Shown piece by piece: positions 9,896-21,599 of a DNA stretch of 64,000 bases (the stretch's first letter is position 1; each line of letters starts with the position of its first letter). The position numbers were made by a program, and so were the translations under genes. This DNA is from Heligmosomoides polygyrus polygyrus (lineage: Eukaryota; Nematoda; Chromadorea; Rhabditida; Heligmosomidae). A model generated the notes under the pieces. The model ran no database searches. It saw nothing but the letters and a program-made list of their open reading frames with translations, and was not told the DNA's origin. The stretch covers positions 52,435,631 through 52,499,630 of the forward strand of contig OX377206.1 in the NCBI GenBank assembly GCA_947396885.1, in the 5' to 3' direction.

Positions 9896-11379
9896 ATGGA
9901 GGCCATCGTTCAAGAATTCTACACAGATCTGTTTCGTTCTTCCATCACTGTCCCGAAATGTTTGATGCCACCAGCTGAGGAAGTACCTCCCATTCTGGAA
10001 TCAGAAGTTGCTCATGCCATCAGAAGGATAAAGCCGGGCACTGCTCCCGGACCGGACGGCATTTCTGCTGATCTCCTTCGTGCCGGTGGCAGTGCCCTCT
10101 GCTCACTTCTTGCCAAGCACTTCAACCACTACCTTCGACTTGGTAGGATTCCGGACTCATGGAAGGAGTCGAAAACAGTTTTAATCTTCAAAAAGGTCAG
10201 CAGGAGGATATCAACAACTATCGACCCATCAGTCTTCTCTCGGTTGTGTACAAGATCTTCACCAAGATACTGCTTAACCGCATGGAGCGTTGCTTGGATG
10301 AATATCAGCCAGTGGAGCAAGCAGGGTTTCGCAAGGATTTCTCCTGCATGGACCATATTCAGACTGTCTCACAGCTCATCGAGAGGAGCCGCGAATATTA
10401 CCTCCCACTTGTCCTTGTCTTTGTGGATTATCGGAAAGCGTTCGACTCTGTGGAAATCAACGCCATTCTGAACGCGCTTGTGCATGCTGGTATACCATCG
10501 CCCTACCTCCGACTTTTCGACGAATGCTTCTCGTACACATCGACTACCATCCAGCCGTTCGATCGAAAGCTTAAAATTCCTACCGGGAAAGGAGTACGGC
10601 AGGGAGACACGATTTCTTCCAAGCTATTCACAGCGGCACTCCAGGATGCCATGAAAGACTTGAACTGGGACGATAAGGGCTACCTTGTCGACGGTAAACG
10701 GATCAGCAACCTTCGCTTCGCCGACGATATTGTTCTCATCTCTACCAGCACGGCAGAAGTCGAGGAAATGCTGAACGAGCTCAATGTGGCAGGTATGAAG
10801 ATTGGATTGGACATGAATATGTCCAAAAAACAATTTATGGTCAACCAGTGGTGTGACACGGGACTCGTAAGGTTAAATGGAGTCGCTCTACAACAGGTCG
10901 ACTCCTACGTCTATCTGGGAAGAGGGCTGAACATGGATAACGACCTCGCTCCTGAAATCGCCCGCAGGAGACGCGCAGCATGGGCAGCCTTCAGTTCGAT
11001 TCGCGAAGTCACCGATCAGGTCAAGGATCCCGGCCTCGGGGCCTCGATATTCAACGCCTCTGTACTGCCTGCGATGTGTTACGCGACGGAAACCTGGCCC
11101 GACAACAAGACAATCGCCAGAGCGATGAAAACTACGCATCGTGCACTGGAGAGATGTCTTCTGAGGACAAGCCTTCGTCAGCAATGGCAAGAAGGCCTAC
11201 GAAGCTCGGAGCTACGGGAGAAGCCGCAATTAGCAGACCCGCTGCAGTACATGAACAAGTCCAAATATCGCTGGGCCGGACACCTGCTTCGAAGAAAGGA
11301 CGATAGATGGAGTCTCCGTGTCACAGAATGGCTCCCAGGAGACCATAAGAGACCACTGGGACGACCGCCAACGCGATGA
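9896..11379 (+). pseudogene. RTE reverse transcriptase domain
   Basis: Starts with the thumb-proximal block FYTDLFRSS and the conserved GTAPGPDGISADLL, changes frame near 10180, then stays open for over 400 codons. Motifs in order: NNYRPISLLSVVYKIFTKIL, motif A LVFVDYRKAFDSVE, motif B GKGVRQGDTISSKLF, the catalytic box FADD at 10717-10728 and downstream VDSYVYLGR. The carboxy region includes KYRWAGHLLRRKDDRW, typical of RTE. The polymerase core is therefore largely intact even though the full-length protein is not. It acts with the endonuclease by target-primed reverse transcription. Confidence 0.92.
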
Positions 11380-11530
11380 GCAGACTCATTCTCAAGATCT
11401 TTCAGAGAGCGGAGTCTGCCTCACTGGATGCAAGCAGCCAGAGATCGAGCGGTCTGGAAGAGTTGTGGTCCCCGCTGAGAAGACCTCCAGCCGACAAAGG
11501 GACCATCAAAGTATCAAAGTAAGTAACTTT

Positions 11531-11785
11531 ATCAAGTTTTGATATTTTTCATGAAGTTATAATCATACTCTATTTTTTTACTATTTTTCTAAGCAGCAGT
11601 GCCAGATGCACGTCTAAAGCGGGAGACCCATTGCGTTTTTCCCAAACTTTTGAGTCCTACCCTGAATACAGCAGTCCGAGAAATCCTTCTGTATTTGGAA
11701 GTCATTTAGATGTGAATGTGCTCAACGTTCTTATTTCAAGTGTTTCTAAACAAACTCCCCTGACGCTTCAATGCTCCCAAGAAGG
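11531..11785. other. No feature seen
   Basis: No gene, repeat or motif that can be supported beyond general A/T richness. Confidence 0.4.
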
Positions 11786-11787
11786 TA

Positions 11788-12037
11788 TCGCCCGCTCAAG
11801 ATAAGTGCCACATTGGTCCCTCATTTAGACCTTGGTCCTCTGTATTGGAGCAATTGCTTGCGCTCCCTCTGCATTCACAGGATGTCCTGGCCTGTTGCGC
11901 TCCTCGCACCTTTTACGGTCATTCGCACCTACATTGGCTGGCCTAAAGACATGCTTTAGGCGTTCTTTGCCTAAGAAAGAGGCGTGATATGCTTGCGATC
12001 GTATGAGACGCGATATGATTGGGATCAAAGTGTAGAA
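11788..12037 (+). repeat. Dispersed repeat (inverted copy at 48975-49195)
   Basis: Aligns with the complement of 48975-49195 throughout. Shared blocks include GGTGCGAGGAGCGCAACAGG (complement here) and CCAATGTAGGTGCGAA. The open frames here are not coding. Type of element is unknown; ends and target duplication were not found. Confidence 0.65.
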
Positions 12038-13425
12038 CTCCGATGGAGAAGCCGAAATTGGCAGAAGTCTCTAAGTAGATCAACTATTCGACCGCTAATC
12101 TCGGCTGATAATTGTGCTCTAAATACTTATAAATTACGACTTTATAACTGACCCAAGATGTTCTTATTAGGGTAACACGTTTTCAAACTGCGACTGTAAT
12201 AACAGTCGTCACGGAACCGGCACATATTAAGATCACTGCTGGCATCATGTAAGCTTTATGGTAATCGAGGTGCCACAGAACTACGAAGTGGGAAACATAC
12301 TGTTTGAGACTATCCAGAAGGGAACATTTTGAGAACAAATACTATTTGATGGTGGTATAGTGTTTGCCTATAAGATTGCTCGCGTTGCACAAGTCGACAG
12401 TTCTTCTGAATCTCTATACAAATTGCATGACGTCTTTCGACGGGAGTGTTATCCCGGCCATACAATATCGATCGGATGCTCATGTGGAGATCGAGTTCAA
12501 AAACACCCCGTGCAATTCGGTCAGGTGTCCGCGGTAGAGCGCGCTTGCGCAACGCACAGTGCAGCATTCCTAACAGAGCGAACTCTCTCTATAACTGCAC
12601 CTTTGACTATCCGCTTTTCATGGTAAACGATTTGCTCCGAGTTACTTCTTGTAATACAGTTTGCGTGCAACCCTAGTTGGGGGAACCTACTGTGTTGCTC
12701 CTCTTCATTATGCTTGTCTTCCCCTTACCTTCTAACATTGAAGTTTATCGAAATATTAGACATGCGTCACACTGTGAAGCGGTCGCTAGGCTGTCTAGAA
12801 TATGCAGGGAAGTGATGAAAGGGATCTCCTAAACTTAGACGTAGGTTAGACGACGTCTTCTGAATCCGCAAGCGCCTTATCAATATAGGCGGCACTTCTC
12901 CAGGGATGGTTTTCTTTTATCGCCCAATATGTGGAAATCAACCTCATAACATACATCTAGGATTACAAGAGGTAAGAGTTATGCACTAGTGGCAGGTCTT
13001 AACGGATGTTAGAAGGGTGGAGAAAGGCTAGATGTATTACTCATTCAATGTTTCGTTCAAGATTGCTCACCGGGGCGTGAATCCTACTATATATAAAGGA
13101 GTAATATATACAGTATAAAGAAGAGGAAAAACAAAAAGAGGAGAAATGAGGAAACAGCCATCTGTGGGAAAGATCTGATGGTGCGATCAATCGCATTGAG
13201 AAGTCTATTTGCCCTAAATGTGGATTTTGTAACGTTTACAATGGGTTTGCGGCAATGCAAATAACGTTGTCCAAACCAAAAAGAACTTCATGGATCGGAC
13301 GATACAATTTATCCCAGTGTGTGATCTTATCCGCATATCAGCGAAACGAAAGTCGGACATCAAGCGAGGCGAGCAAGTGCGAAGCGTACAGGTGGGTCAG
13401 GGCGCTTGTCATCAATATGTTGATG
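12038..13425. other. About 1.4 kb without a recognisable gene
   Basis: Short open frames at 12310-12676 occur on both strands and neither resembles a known family. No repeat shared with the rest of the window was noticed. Diverged transposon sequence or intergenic DNA are both possible. Confidence 0.35.
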
Positions 13426-13533
13426 TCTGATGATGATGATGATGACCTTGATGTTCTCAGTGTTCTGATTTGTTTTTCGTATTGTGTTGTTTTTGCGTGA
13501 GTTTCCACGTATAATAGATAAATAAATAAATAT
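13426..13533 (+). repeat. Retroposon 3' end with hairpin and AAAT tail
   Basis: A T-rich segment ends in a hairpin CGTG-AGTTTC-CACG (13496-13509) followed by AAAT-type units to 13533. Layout matches the ends at 533-580 and 27018-27060. A TGATGA run at 13426-13442 precedes it. Confidence 0.45.
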
Positions 13534-14264
13534 ACAGGATGTCCCAAAAAATGTATACACTGTTTGAAATGTGATAACTTCACTCATAGTGAAGGTACCC
13601 AAGAGGTTAAGCGCAAATATGAAACCTTTAAAAAATAAAAAATTTTCTGACATATGAACAGTGTCGATTGCGCCATGCACTCGTCTGGATTCTTTTATTT
13701 TACACTCGACTGATTATGTCTCACTTAACTACTTGTTGTAACTTCTCCATAAAGTCGCCGTATTGATTAATTTATGCTTTTTGTTGTTTAAAATTTAAAA
13801 GCACTACGGCCTGCGAAAAATGGAGGGTATCCTAAAAAATGCAAGTACTATTAGGCCGGCAGCAAAGTCTTGCGGGTGCTGCCGACCCGCCATGACAACG
13901 GCGGGTAGTGCCGCGCCGCGAGGGTTATTGTAAGCAATACTGCGTACCTTTGTTGGCAGCTGCGACCTCTAAGACTGTCAGAGATGTAGTAAGCAAAACG
14001 CTTTTTGTTTTGTGAAGAAGCGTTTGCTAAGCCAAGTTAGGAGTTCTTGAATGTAAGTACCAAAATCTAATAGAACAGTCCTTATCACTCAACAGTTCTG
14101 TACCATTTTGCGCTAGTTCTTAATTTCGTCGTTCTACCTCCACTAAAAGTTCCTCGGTTGCCAAGCGGCTCGAAGAGAATGTGGTAGCCCTTGTGATGAC
14201 AGCATTCCCTCCGATGCCTGGTTAAGTCCGAGAGGTCTGTCCGATGCAGTTATAGCTCATACTA

Positions 14265-15164
14265 TTAGGGGGAGGGGCAAAAGCAATGAGACTCTCTATG
14301 CCGTGCCCACATATGTCGTGACTGGAGTCCGGTTCCTGCTTCTCGTATTTGTATGTTTGTTTCCTACTTACTGAAGTCCACCTGAAAAGTGACCACTTTC
14401 GCCCATTCCAGAAGCATGCCAAAACCGCAGTCTGTCTCATGTCGAAACCCCAGTCTGACGAGTCGACCTGTGTCGTGCTAATCTCGCCCATTTCCCAACA
14501 CCGAGCAGCCTGGACTCAATAGTCACGCAAGATGAGAAGTACGTCTTCTACCTTAACGCTGCCAAGAAGCGAGTCTGGGTGAGGCCTGGTGACCCGTTAC
14601 CGACCTTCGCTCGGCGAGGTGTTCATGGCGAGAAGCACCTTCAGAGCTTTTGAGTCTGCACCCATGAACCGGTATAGTGGAATCTGTTTTCCAAAAGCAC
14701 GACGAAGGACTTCAAGACCATGGTGAACGAAATAATATAGATGGACCGGCGACTCGCACTTATACGGTCTTCAAGAAGGTCCTCCTCTTCGACAACGCCG
14801 CACCCCATCGGGCAAAAGTGACCACAGATAAGCTTGCTCAGCTGGGCTACGTTCATATGTCTCACCTACCGTATTCGCCGGACATCTCTCCATGCGAATA
14901 CCACTACTTCTTGAGCCTAAAGGACTTCACGGTCGAAGGGACACAAGGATCCAAGCAGACCTGGACAACCATAACGAGCAGTGGATCAGCACCAGGCCTA
15001 AGCAGTTCTGTACGGATGGGATAAAGAAGTTGGCTGATCGATGGCAGCAAGGTCACTGACCTTAATGGCGAATACATTCCTCAGCACCGCTGAGTTGTAA
15101 TTGAGTTATAAAGAAAAATAAAGGAATTTGCTTAATTTCTCTCATAACTTTTGTGCCACCCCAA
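14265..15164 (+). mobile_element. Tc1/mariner-like element (900 bp) with TA duplication
   Basis: Flanked by TA at 14263-14264 and 15165-15166. The ends are imperfect inverted repeats: TTAGGGGGAGGGGCAAAAG versus TTGGGGTGGCACAAAAG, both continuing with ATGAGA. The uninterrupted target exists in repeat F copy 2 at about 34132-34140, so both borders are confirmed by comparison. The element is shorter than a full Tc1/mariner and its gene is broken. Confidence 0.88.
14440..15024 (+). pseudogene. Tc1/mariner-like transposase relic
   Basis: Readable parts are LDSIVTQDEKYVFYL (first catalytic aspartate in the QDEK context), AAKKRVWVRPG, then after frame changes VLLFDNAAPHRAKVT (second aspartate) and HLPYSPDISPCEYHYF, where the third acidic residue appears as glutamate in CEY. 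The amino-termin DNA-binding part is not visible upstream. A stop at 14519 and several frameshifts disable it. Family (Tc1-like, maT-like or mariner) is not certain. Confidence 0.75.
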
Positions 15165-15727
15165 TAAAAAAGAACGGTCTGTTTTGTTGTGCATTTCTGT
15201 GCAAGGGTTTTCCCTAAACCTCACACGGCTAACTTGTGGCTGGAAGGCCGCGAAAATTTTCAGTGCAATTAAGGTTACATAATATCGTTCTAAGGCCCTT
15301 TTTGCGTTACGTTTTGAGTGCAGGACTCCATACGCCTCCATGTGTCGACGCTAACGGTGATTATATTGTTGGTAGTCAAGCTCCTTTATGGACAGAAATG
15401 ATGCACCAACCTACTATATTCCTAGCAGGCAAATTCGTTAAAAAATGTTTCCAAATAGATGAACCATAATCAACACCCATCCATCCCCCTCCCCCTCTGC
15501 GGGTCTCACCCGCAGCTCCTGGCACTGCGGATGAGAGCCGCCGCAGGGACCTTTGCGACCTGCGGCTCAGCGACAACTCGTCCGAGCCGCTGCTTCCACC
15601 ACAGTGGCGACGTGGGTCCCCACTGCGGCGGGAGCGATATGGACGAGTTTTCTGGGTGCTGCTGCGAGACTCTTTAGAGGCCCTTAGGCTGGCCAAAAAG
15701 TGTTGAAGTTGGACCATAGTTTTTTTT

Positions 15728-16012
15728 TCAAACATTCGAATTTGAACACTCGAATTTGAATGCTCGAAAAAACGCGATTTTCGAATGTATTCGGATTCGG
15801 ATGCTCGAAAAAACGAGATTTTCGAATGTATCCGAAATCAAATGCTCGAAAGAAACGAGATTTCCGAAGGTATTCGAATTCGAATGCTCGAAAAAACGAG
15901 ATTTTTGAATGTGTTCGAATTTGAATGCTCGCAACATCGCGATTTTCATATGTTCGATTTTCGAACATTCGAAAATCGTCGCTATTCGAATATATTCGGT
16001 TATTCGAATTTT
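15728..16012. repeat. TTCGAA-type degenerate short-repeat block 2
   Basis: Repeated units of the form CGAATTTGAATGCTCGAAAA, closely similar to the block at 7215 and readable in either direction because TTCGAA is self-complementary. Confidence 0.6.
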
Positions 16013-16084
16013 TGGGAGAGCGTAACTATACACTGCACGTCATGGCGCGGAGGTATATGCATATAATGTGCTACCTAAGCAATA

Positions 16085-16325
16085 CTTTTGACATGCAGAC
16101 CCCTTCCCTTATAACGCCTCCGGATAAGACGCGACTCCCCATATAACGTGGATTCGTTCGGAAACCGCAGATTAACCTTTACGCGAATACCCAATACAAA
16201 GGAATTCCGCATAAGACGCGTCGGATATAACACTACTCCCGTTATAGCGCGGATCTGATGGAAACTCTCTGTTCAAAATGACTCCCGTTATAACTTATAA
16301 CTATAACTTTATCAGGGCTCAACTC
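16085..16325. repeat. TATAACG/CGGAT degenerate repeat block
   Basis: At least six degenerate units resembling CCGTTATAACGCGGAT with ATAAGACGCG variants. No coding frame. It looks like another transposon interior with its own short-repeat word. Confidence 0.45.
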
Positions 16326-16435
16326 CGGTCCCTTACAGAGAATTAAGACGAGCAATGTTTGCCTTCAAAAATAAATGTATGGGACCGGAGTGGCTTTAGT
16401 CAGTCCCTATTTGAGATGTGCCTACTCAGCCTCTA

Positions 16436-16830
16436 ACAAGGAGAGCCTGGAAGCTGGCGGTGAGCTTTTGTGATGCAATTTTTACAGGATGAAGGCTCCC
16501 GTGTGGTAGTCCAAAACCATAGCTACTTTTTTCGGAATGCTCTTCTGTGGTTGAAAAAAGCTTGTAGACGGGTGAGCGCGAAGTTTATAACGAACTGCTG
16601 CTACCCAGCCCCTGTGGTTGGCGTAGTGGTACTGTTGCAGCTTCACAGGTGCATGTTCTTAATTTCATTTCCCCTTGTACCGATGTTTTTGCATTTTGCT
16701 ATTTATCGTCAGTGGGACGCTTTATACCCATTTCCAACACTATTTTGAACAAAGACACGGCAACAAATGTCGTTTACGTTCATCGAGTTCTTTGAAAGTG
16801 GAAAGATGAGAAATTTTGACTTGCAGGTTA
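16436..16830 (+). repeat. SINE-like repeat, copy 3
   Basis: Shares the 5' block (ACAAGGAGAGCC, GGTGAGCTTTTGTGATGCAA, TTCGGAATGCTCTTCTGTGG) with copies 1 and 2. The tRNA-like part begins TTGGCGTAGTGG and then diverges. Its 3' part (GGCAACAAATGTCGTTTACG) matches the copy at 17790-18187 instead of copies 1 and 2, so there are two 3' subfamilies. Confidence 0.65.
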
Positions 16831-17789
16831 AGGATGTCAAAACTAATGCCTCAGCACCCCAAATAACCGCATAAACGCATAAAGTTGGGGCTATATTTCT
16901 GCTTCTGACCTCATCACCTTCACTCGAGCGTGGGCCTAGAGCGGGCTTTGCACCTCGATCTTCATTGTCAAACAAGAGCGGTCATTGAGGTGTGAAAGCG
17001 TTCCAGGTGGAAACCAATTGAATACGTTAAGCAGTGGAGGGCTACACAGAATATAAAATATCGGTGCTACTGTCGTTTTTTTTTTTTTTTTTGAAGGAGT
17101 GGCAGATAGAAGCGTAGATGTTCGGTTCGTGAGCAGTGCATTTCGCCTACAAGCTTTTTTTTGCAATTCGCCACCATTGTTGAAGAAAGCTGGCACGTCA
17201 TTAGCTATTCTTACCAGTTACTTACAACGTTTTTGATTCCATCCATGTAAAGAATATAATAGAAATTGCTACCTACAACACCTCATCTTGAAACAGCTTA
17301 ACTGTTCGAAAATCAAGAAGTGGCCGTGCACTGTAATAGCGAGGTCGAAAAAAGTAGTTACTCATACTTCGGTCACGGGCGTTACATGGAGTGGTGAGCA
17401 TGAATCTGACATCGGTTTCTCGATTTCTTATGACAGGTCAGAGAAGGTGTGAGTAAATGAAGGTGGTGAGGTCGGATGCACTAATTTCGGTACAAAGCGG
17501 GCTGATGCCCGCTGTACACCGGCAAGGTAAGTTAGACCAGCTATACCCCGGAGCTTCCTCTTTTGCCTAATTATGTGCTTTCCTCCCCGTCAGCGAAGGA
17601 GACACAGAATATACAGGATGTCCCAGGAGATACAGAAACCGTGGTTATTCGAGTGTTCCACGACTACGTGCAATCTCGGAGCGGGCAGCAGCCCGCTTAG
17701 TACCCCAATTTCGCCCAAACTTTGTGCGTGTGAGTTAGTTGGAATGCTGATTACGAATCTGGCATCGGTTTCTTACTTGCTCATCCTTG
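16831..17789. other. No gene recognised
   Basis: Contains a T17 tract near 17078 and two copies of GAATCTGACATCGGTTT or GAATCTGGCATCGGTTT (17404 and 17754), a word also present near 20853. An ATACAGGATGTCCC sequence at 17612 matches 13542 and may be a small transposon terminus. Confidence 0.35.
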
Positions 17790-18187
17790 AAGTCAAAAAT
17801 TCTCACCTTTCCATTTTCAAAAAGCTCGATGGACGTAAACGACATTTGTTGCCGTGTTTTTGTTCAAAAATGTGTTAGAAATGGGGATAAATGGTCCCAC
17901 TGACGATAAATCGCAAAATGCAAAAACATCAGTACAAAGGGAGTCGAACCCACGACCATGCACTTGTGAAGCTACAACACTACCACTACGCCAACCGATC
18001 ACAGTGGGCTGGATGGCAGCAGGGCGTCATGAACTTTGCGCTCACGCATCCACACGTTTTTTCGACCACAGAAGAGCACTCCGAAAAAAGTAACTATGGT
18101 TTTGGATTCCCCACACAGGACCCTACATCCTGCAAAAATTACATCGCAAAAGCTCACCGCCAGTTTGGAGGCTCTCCTTGTAAGGAA
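17790..18187 (-). repeat. SINE-like repeat, copy 4, best pol III boxes
   Basis: On the minus strand the A-box TTGGCGTAGTGG (about 17985-17996) and the B-box GGTTCGACTCC (about 17945-17955) match the tRNA internal promoter consensus; the B-box is exact. This supports a tRNA origin for the family. The 5' block CCACAGAAGAGCACTCCGAA is shared with all copies. No tRNA gene is called, because the acceptor stem does not pair. Confidence 0.65.
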
Positions 18188-19263
18188 TATCGTAGAGTTT
18201 ATTTGAGTGTGGGTTTCGGCAAATCACAGGGGGAAGGATATTCTCTGTTTGGTTCTCGTCTAACAAGGGAGGTCAACGAACTCCCCGTGGCAATTTTCAA
18301 AGCGACCTAATGAGCGTTGTAGAGCATTGTCTGAGAAGCACCGTAGTGGTTTCAAATTTCCTGCGGACATCTGAGTAGGTCAAAATTTGCAACAAAAAAA
18401 AGCTATCACTTCAGTGCCGGCCGCTACAGCAAAACTGACGCCTGGAACAGCCGTCGTAGTTAGAACAAACCTGCAAAAGTTTTGGGGCTGGAACAGTGAC
18501 AGAACTACAGCGATCTTACAATTTACTTGTTAGCGATACAGTAACCGATGTGGAACATTGGAGTGCGCCGCTCATAACCAAGGCTGCAGCGACTGGATGG
18601 CGGCCTGGATATGGGGGCGGACTTGTAGAAAAGGGTTAGGGGTTCGGATCCGGAGGTCGGGACTGCATTGATGGGCTTACTCGCGCATTCTTTGTTGATG
18701 TAAAGCTTCTCTCTAATGTACGCTTCGCATTTTCTCCTTTCTTATAATATTCACCGATACTTATATTCTGATAGAACATTTTCACCAGCTGTCCAACTCG
18801 CTGCACTCGTTCTTTGTCACGTCTAATCTGGAGTCTCCTAAAATGGTGTTGACGTGGCAAACAGTACAAAAACGCAGTGTTTGATAAACTTACAACCGGA
18901 AAAAGACCCGACTGGGTTGTCCACCGTAGTTTCGGAGTGAAATTCAGGGAAATCGTTACGGGACCACGCAGTTGCCTATCCTTGTGCTAAGCAATCGCCG
19001 CATCTAGTGATATTTGCGTGCTTTTCCTTACTGGTTCCTACTTTACTGGTTTCCTCACACTTGACATTGAGCTACTGAAGGGGAGGAGGGTGGGGGCAAG
19101 TAAGGGGAACAAGGATGGGGGACCAACACGAGACGACAGGCTTGTACCCTAAACGTAGTCAATAGACATTGTGGATCACAGTGAGTACCGCTTAGAAGGA
19201 TCAGTAGACGAGATAAAGCAGCAACAGAAAAAGGAATAGCAGTATAATAAATACGAACACATA
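18188..19263. other. No gene recognised
   Basis: Short open frames only, none resembling a known family. No clear repeat, promoter or RNA. Confidence 0.35.
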
Positions 19264-19272
19264 GTTTACACA

Positions 19273-19800
19273 AGACAATAATAAACGGCGGATATCAGGA
19301 CCGCCTCACCGTAACCGCAGTGCAGGCCGCGCCGAGTCTTTTGCTGTCTGCGCCCTCCTAGATTAGAGATCGCGTCGGCGTCCACGTTGATATTCGGTCG
19401 ATCTTTTGTAAGCCCGCGATGGCCATCTCGACAAGTCGGACGTGGTGCATTGGGTAGAGGGGTTACTTCATGCGAGGGATGTCGGGGTTTCGGTTCTCCT
19501 ACGTTGTGGCATTCTTGCATTTCGACTGACTATCCGAGATCTGAGAAGTTTCGACGCCTACACAACATTGAGCGTTTTTTGCGCATTGTTTCAGCCGTAT
19601 GCGCTTCGCCGCTCGAAGAGCGCTGAACCCTGCTGCGGACTCCCTCTTTGCGACAAAAGCAGTTTCCGTACAAGGAGCTTGTACGGCACACACCCTGGAG
19701 TCCCTTCCCTAGCCCGGTTCTGCGATTGCACAAAGGACCTCTCATGCGACGCCTAAGGTTACGATGAGCCGGCCCTCATATCAGCCGTTTATAATCTTGT
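19273..19800. mobile_element. Mutator-like MITE (528 bp)
   Basis: Ends are inverted repeats of about 40 bp sharing ATAAACGGCGGATATCAGG. They match the ends of the 3.25 kb element at 31542. It is flanked by GTTTACACA and GCTTACACA (8 of 9 identical), fitting the 9-bp duplication of Mutator-like elements. The interior holds the CACCCTGGAGTCCCTTCCC motif and no transposase. Confidence 0.75.
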
Positions 19801-19828
19801 GCTTACACATAGCCTATGCTCGAACCAG

Positions 19829-19890
19829 GGATGAACGGATTGTCCGTTGTTCGTTATCCGGTGATTTTTAGGCCGGATAACGAACAACAA
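19829..19890. repeat. hAT-like terminus with 16-bp hairpin
   Basis: CAGGGATGAACGGATTG resembles the termini of hAT element 1 in its first eight bases. Just inside, GTTGTTCGTTATCCGG and its exact complement (19846-19861 and 19873-19888) form a hairpin with an 11-base loop. The word TTATCCG also dominates the block at 29865-30100. No partner end was found. Confidence 0.5.
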
Positions 19891-19989
19891 ATTAATTGAA
19901 TCATAGGTTTGGACGTAGAGAAGGGTGGAATACGTAGAGGATCCTTCACGATCGTAAGAGTGGTCGTCAGAAACAACAGAACTGATTTA

Positions 19990-21390
19990 AACTCACCAGG
20001 GAAGGGCTTCAGGCGTAGGTCTGAACGGGGGAAATGGATAGTACTGCGAGAATTTCCACCCTTCCTAGAGTAGAAAAACATGCTTAGTTTTTGCTGAGTC
20101 CTTGAACCAAGAGGGCCACTGTCCCTCGAAGGCGGGGTACAGTAGCGCACCGTCAGCACGTGCCCACGTGCATGCGCGCGCTGCTGTATGGGACGCGGCG
20201 AAAGGCTGTACCGCAGGAGAGTCGGTGGCTCAGCAGGGTGCGGGCAGCCTCAAAGGCGCTAGACCAGATGCTCGACTCCCGTGCTATGCACTATTTTTGC
20301 ATTTTTTCATAACCGCTGCCTCCTTCACCAATTCCTTTCCTACACATCTCCTACACATTTATTTCACTCTAAATTGTCAAAAGGGTCAGATTCGTGATCA
20401 ACACCCCATGGCCTCGACAGCCCTGGTCCCCGTACCTGCTGTACCTACCGTCATCAGCCGAAATTTGAAAAACGAATATCAGATTAATGATCAGCACCCC
20501 AAATACTGGGAGAGGTTTGGGCAAAATCGGTGGTTATGACCTCGACATCTCTAGTCACCCGTACCTGCTGTAACCCACACCTGCTGTGAGGTCACTGTTT
20601 AACGTTCGCTGAAAAACACAAAACGTTGTATAATACAAAAAGTGAGAGAAGTCGGCGAAGCACAGCTGAAAGTAAACTCTTATTTGAGAATTCGGTGCGA
20701 AATAAATGTTTAGGATATGTGTAGGAAGTAAGCTGATTTAAACCGCCATCAAGGCACTATTGTACTTTCACGACTGCAGAGATCGAGGGGAGGTCGAAAA
20801 GAATTTTTCGTCCAAACCTCCCTAAGGGGGGTTTTTTAGGGTGCTGATCACGAATCTGGCATCCGTTTTTGAAACTTATGCGTATTACGGTAGGTTACAG
20901 CAGGTACGGGTTACTAGGGCTGTCGAGGTCATGGGGTGTTAATCACGAATCTGGAGTGTTAATCACGCATTAGACCCTATTGACAATTTAGAATGAAACA
21001 AATGTGTAGAAGTTTTGTAAGAAAATTGGTGAAGGAGGCAGCGGTTATGAAAAATGCAAAAATAGTGCATAGCACGGGAGTTGAACATCTGGTCTAGCAC
21101 CTTTTAAGCTGCCCCGCACCCTGCTCAGCCACCTATTCGCTTGACGCAGAGCCTTTCGCCGCTTCCCATACAACAGCGCGCGCACGCATGCGCGTAGGCA
21201 CGTGCTGACGGTGCACTACTGTACCCCGCCTTCAAAAGCCCGTAGCTCTTTCGGTTTAAGGGCACAGCAAAAACGAAACATGTTTTTCTACTATATGAAG
21301 GATGGAGATTCTCGCTGTACTATCCGTTTCCCCCGTTCAGACCTACGCCTGAGACCCTTCCACGTCAGGTGGGTTAGTTAAGGCAATTTC
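19990..21390. repeat. Large inverted pair of a tRNA-promoter repeat
   Basis: Arms of about 450-480 bp (near 19990-20455 and 20885-21390) are diverged inverted copies around a 430-bp centre. Each arm carries tRNA-like boxes: TGGCTCAGCAGG at 20226-20237 with GCTCGACTCCC near 20271-20281 on the plus strand, and the complements near 21119-21130 and 21075-21086. A pair of inverted SINE insertions or one foldback element would explain it. Confidence 0.65.
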
Positions 21391-21599
21391 TCACTTGGGA
21401 GCTGGTTACATAGTTTTAAAGATACCTAACCTCCATCCTTTTAGAGTCGCTAAAACTGTATCATACACTTATGAGGCTTACCAAACATAGAAATCTTCAT
21501 TCATCTGAAGTCATGTGCAGACCAAGAAGGCATACAAACTGCTACTAGCGATCGTTAGAAGTAGAGCGCCTGGCGAAACCTAGGAGCATACGCCTCGTA

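Larger units (their letters stand above)
8385..11530 (+). mobile_element. RTE-clade non-LTR retrotransposon, broken
   Basis: Contains an apurinic endonuclease part then a reverse transcriptase, in RTE order, with no separate gag. The 3' end finishes in short direct units ATCAAAGT and AAGTAAGTAA near 11505-11525, as RTE elements end in short repeats instead of poly-A. The 5' limit is estimated from the end of the foldback and could be off by tens of bases. Interrupted by at least four frameshifts, so not mobile on its own. Confidence 0.85.
13848..15690 (+). repeat. GC-rich DNA-transposon-like repeat F, copy 1 (interrupted)
   Basis: Colinear with 33735-34665: GCCGGCAGCAAAGTCTTGCG at the left, GTAGTAAGCAAAACGCT, GGTAGCCCTTGTGATGACAG and, beyond the insertion, GGTTTTCCCTAAACCTCACA and CTCACCCGCAGCTCCTGGC. 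It lacks the outer 25-bp terminal repeats of copy 2. The open frames across it are not conserved between copies, so it appears non-coding. Confidence 0.8.

Noticed and set aside
13541..13570. Transposon terminus ATACAGGATGTCCC (also near 17612)
   Set aside because: Recurs but no inverted partner or target duplication was found, so no element was called.
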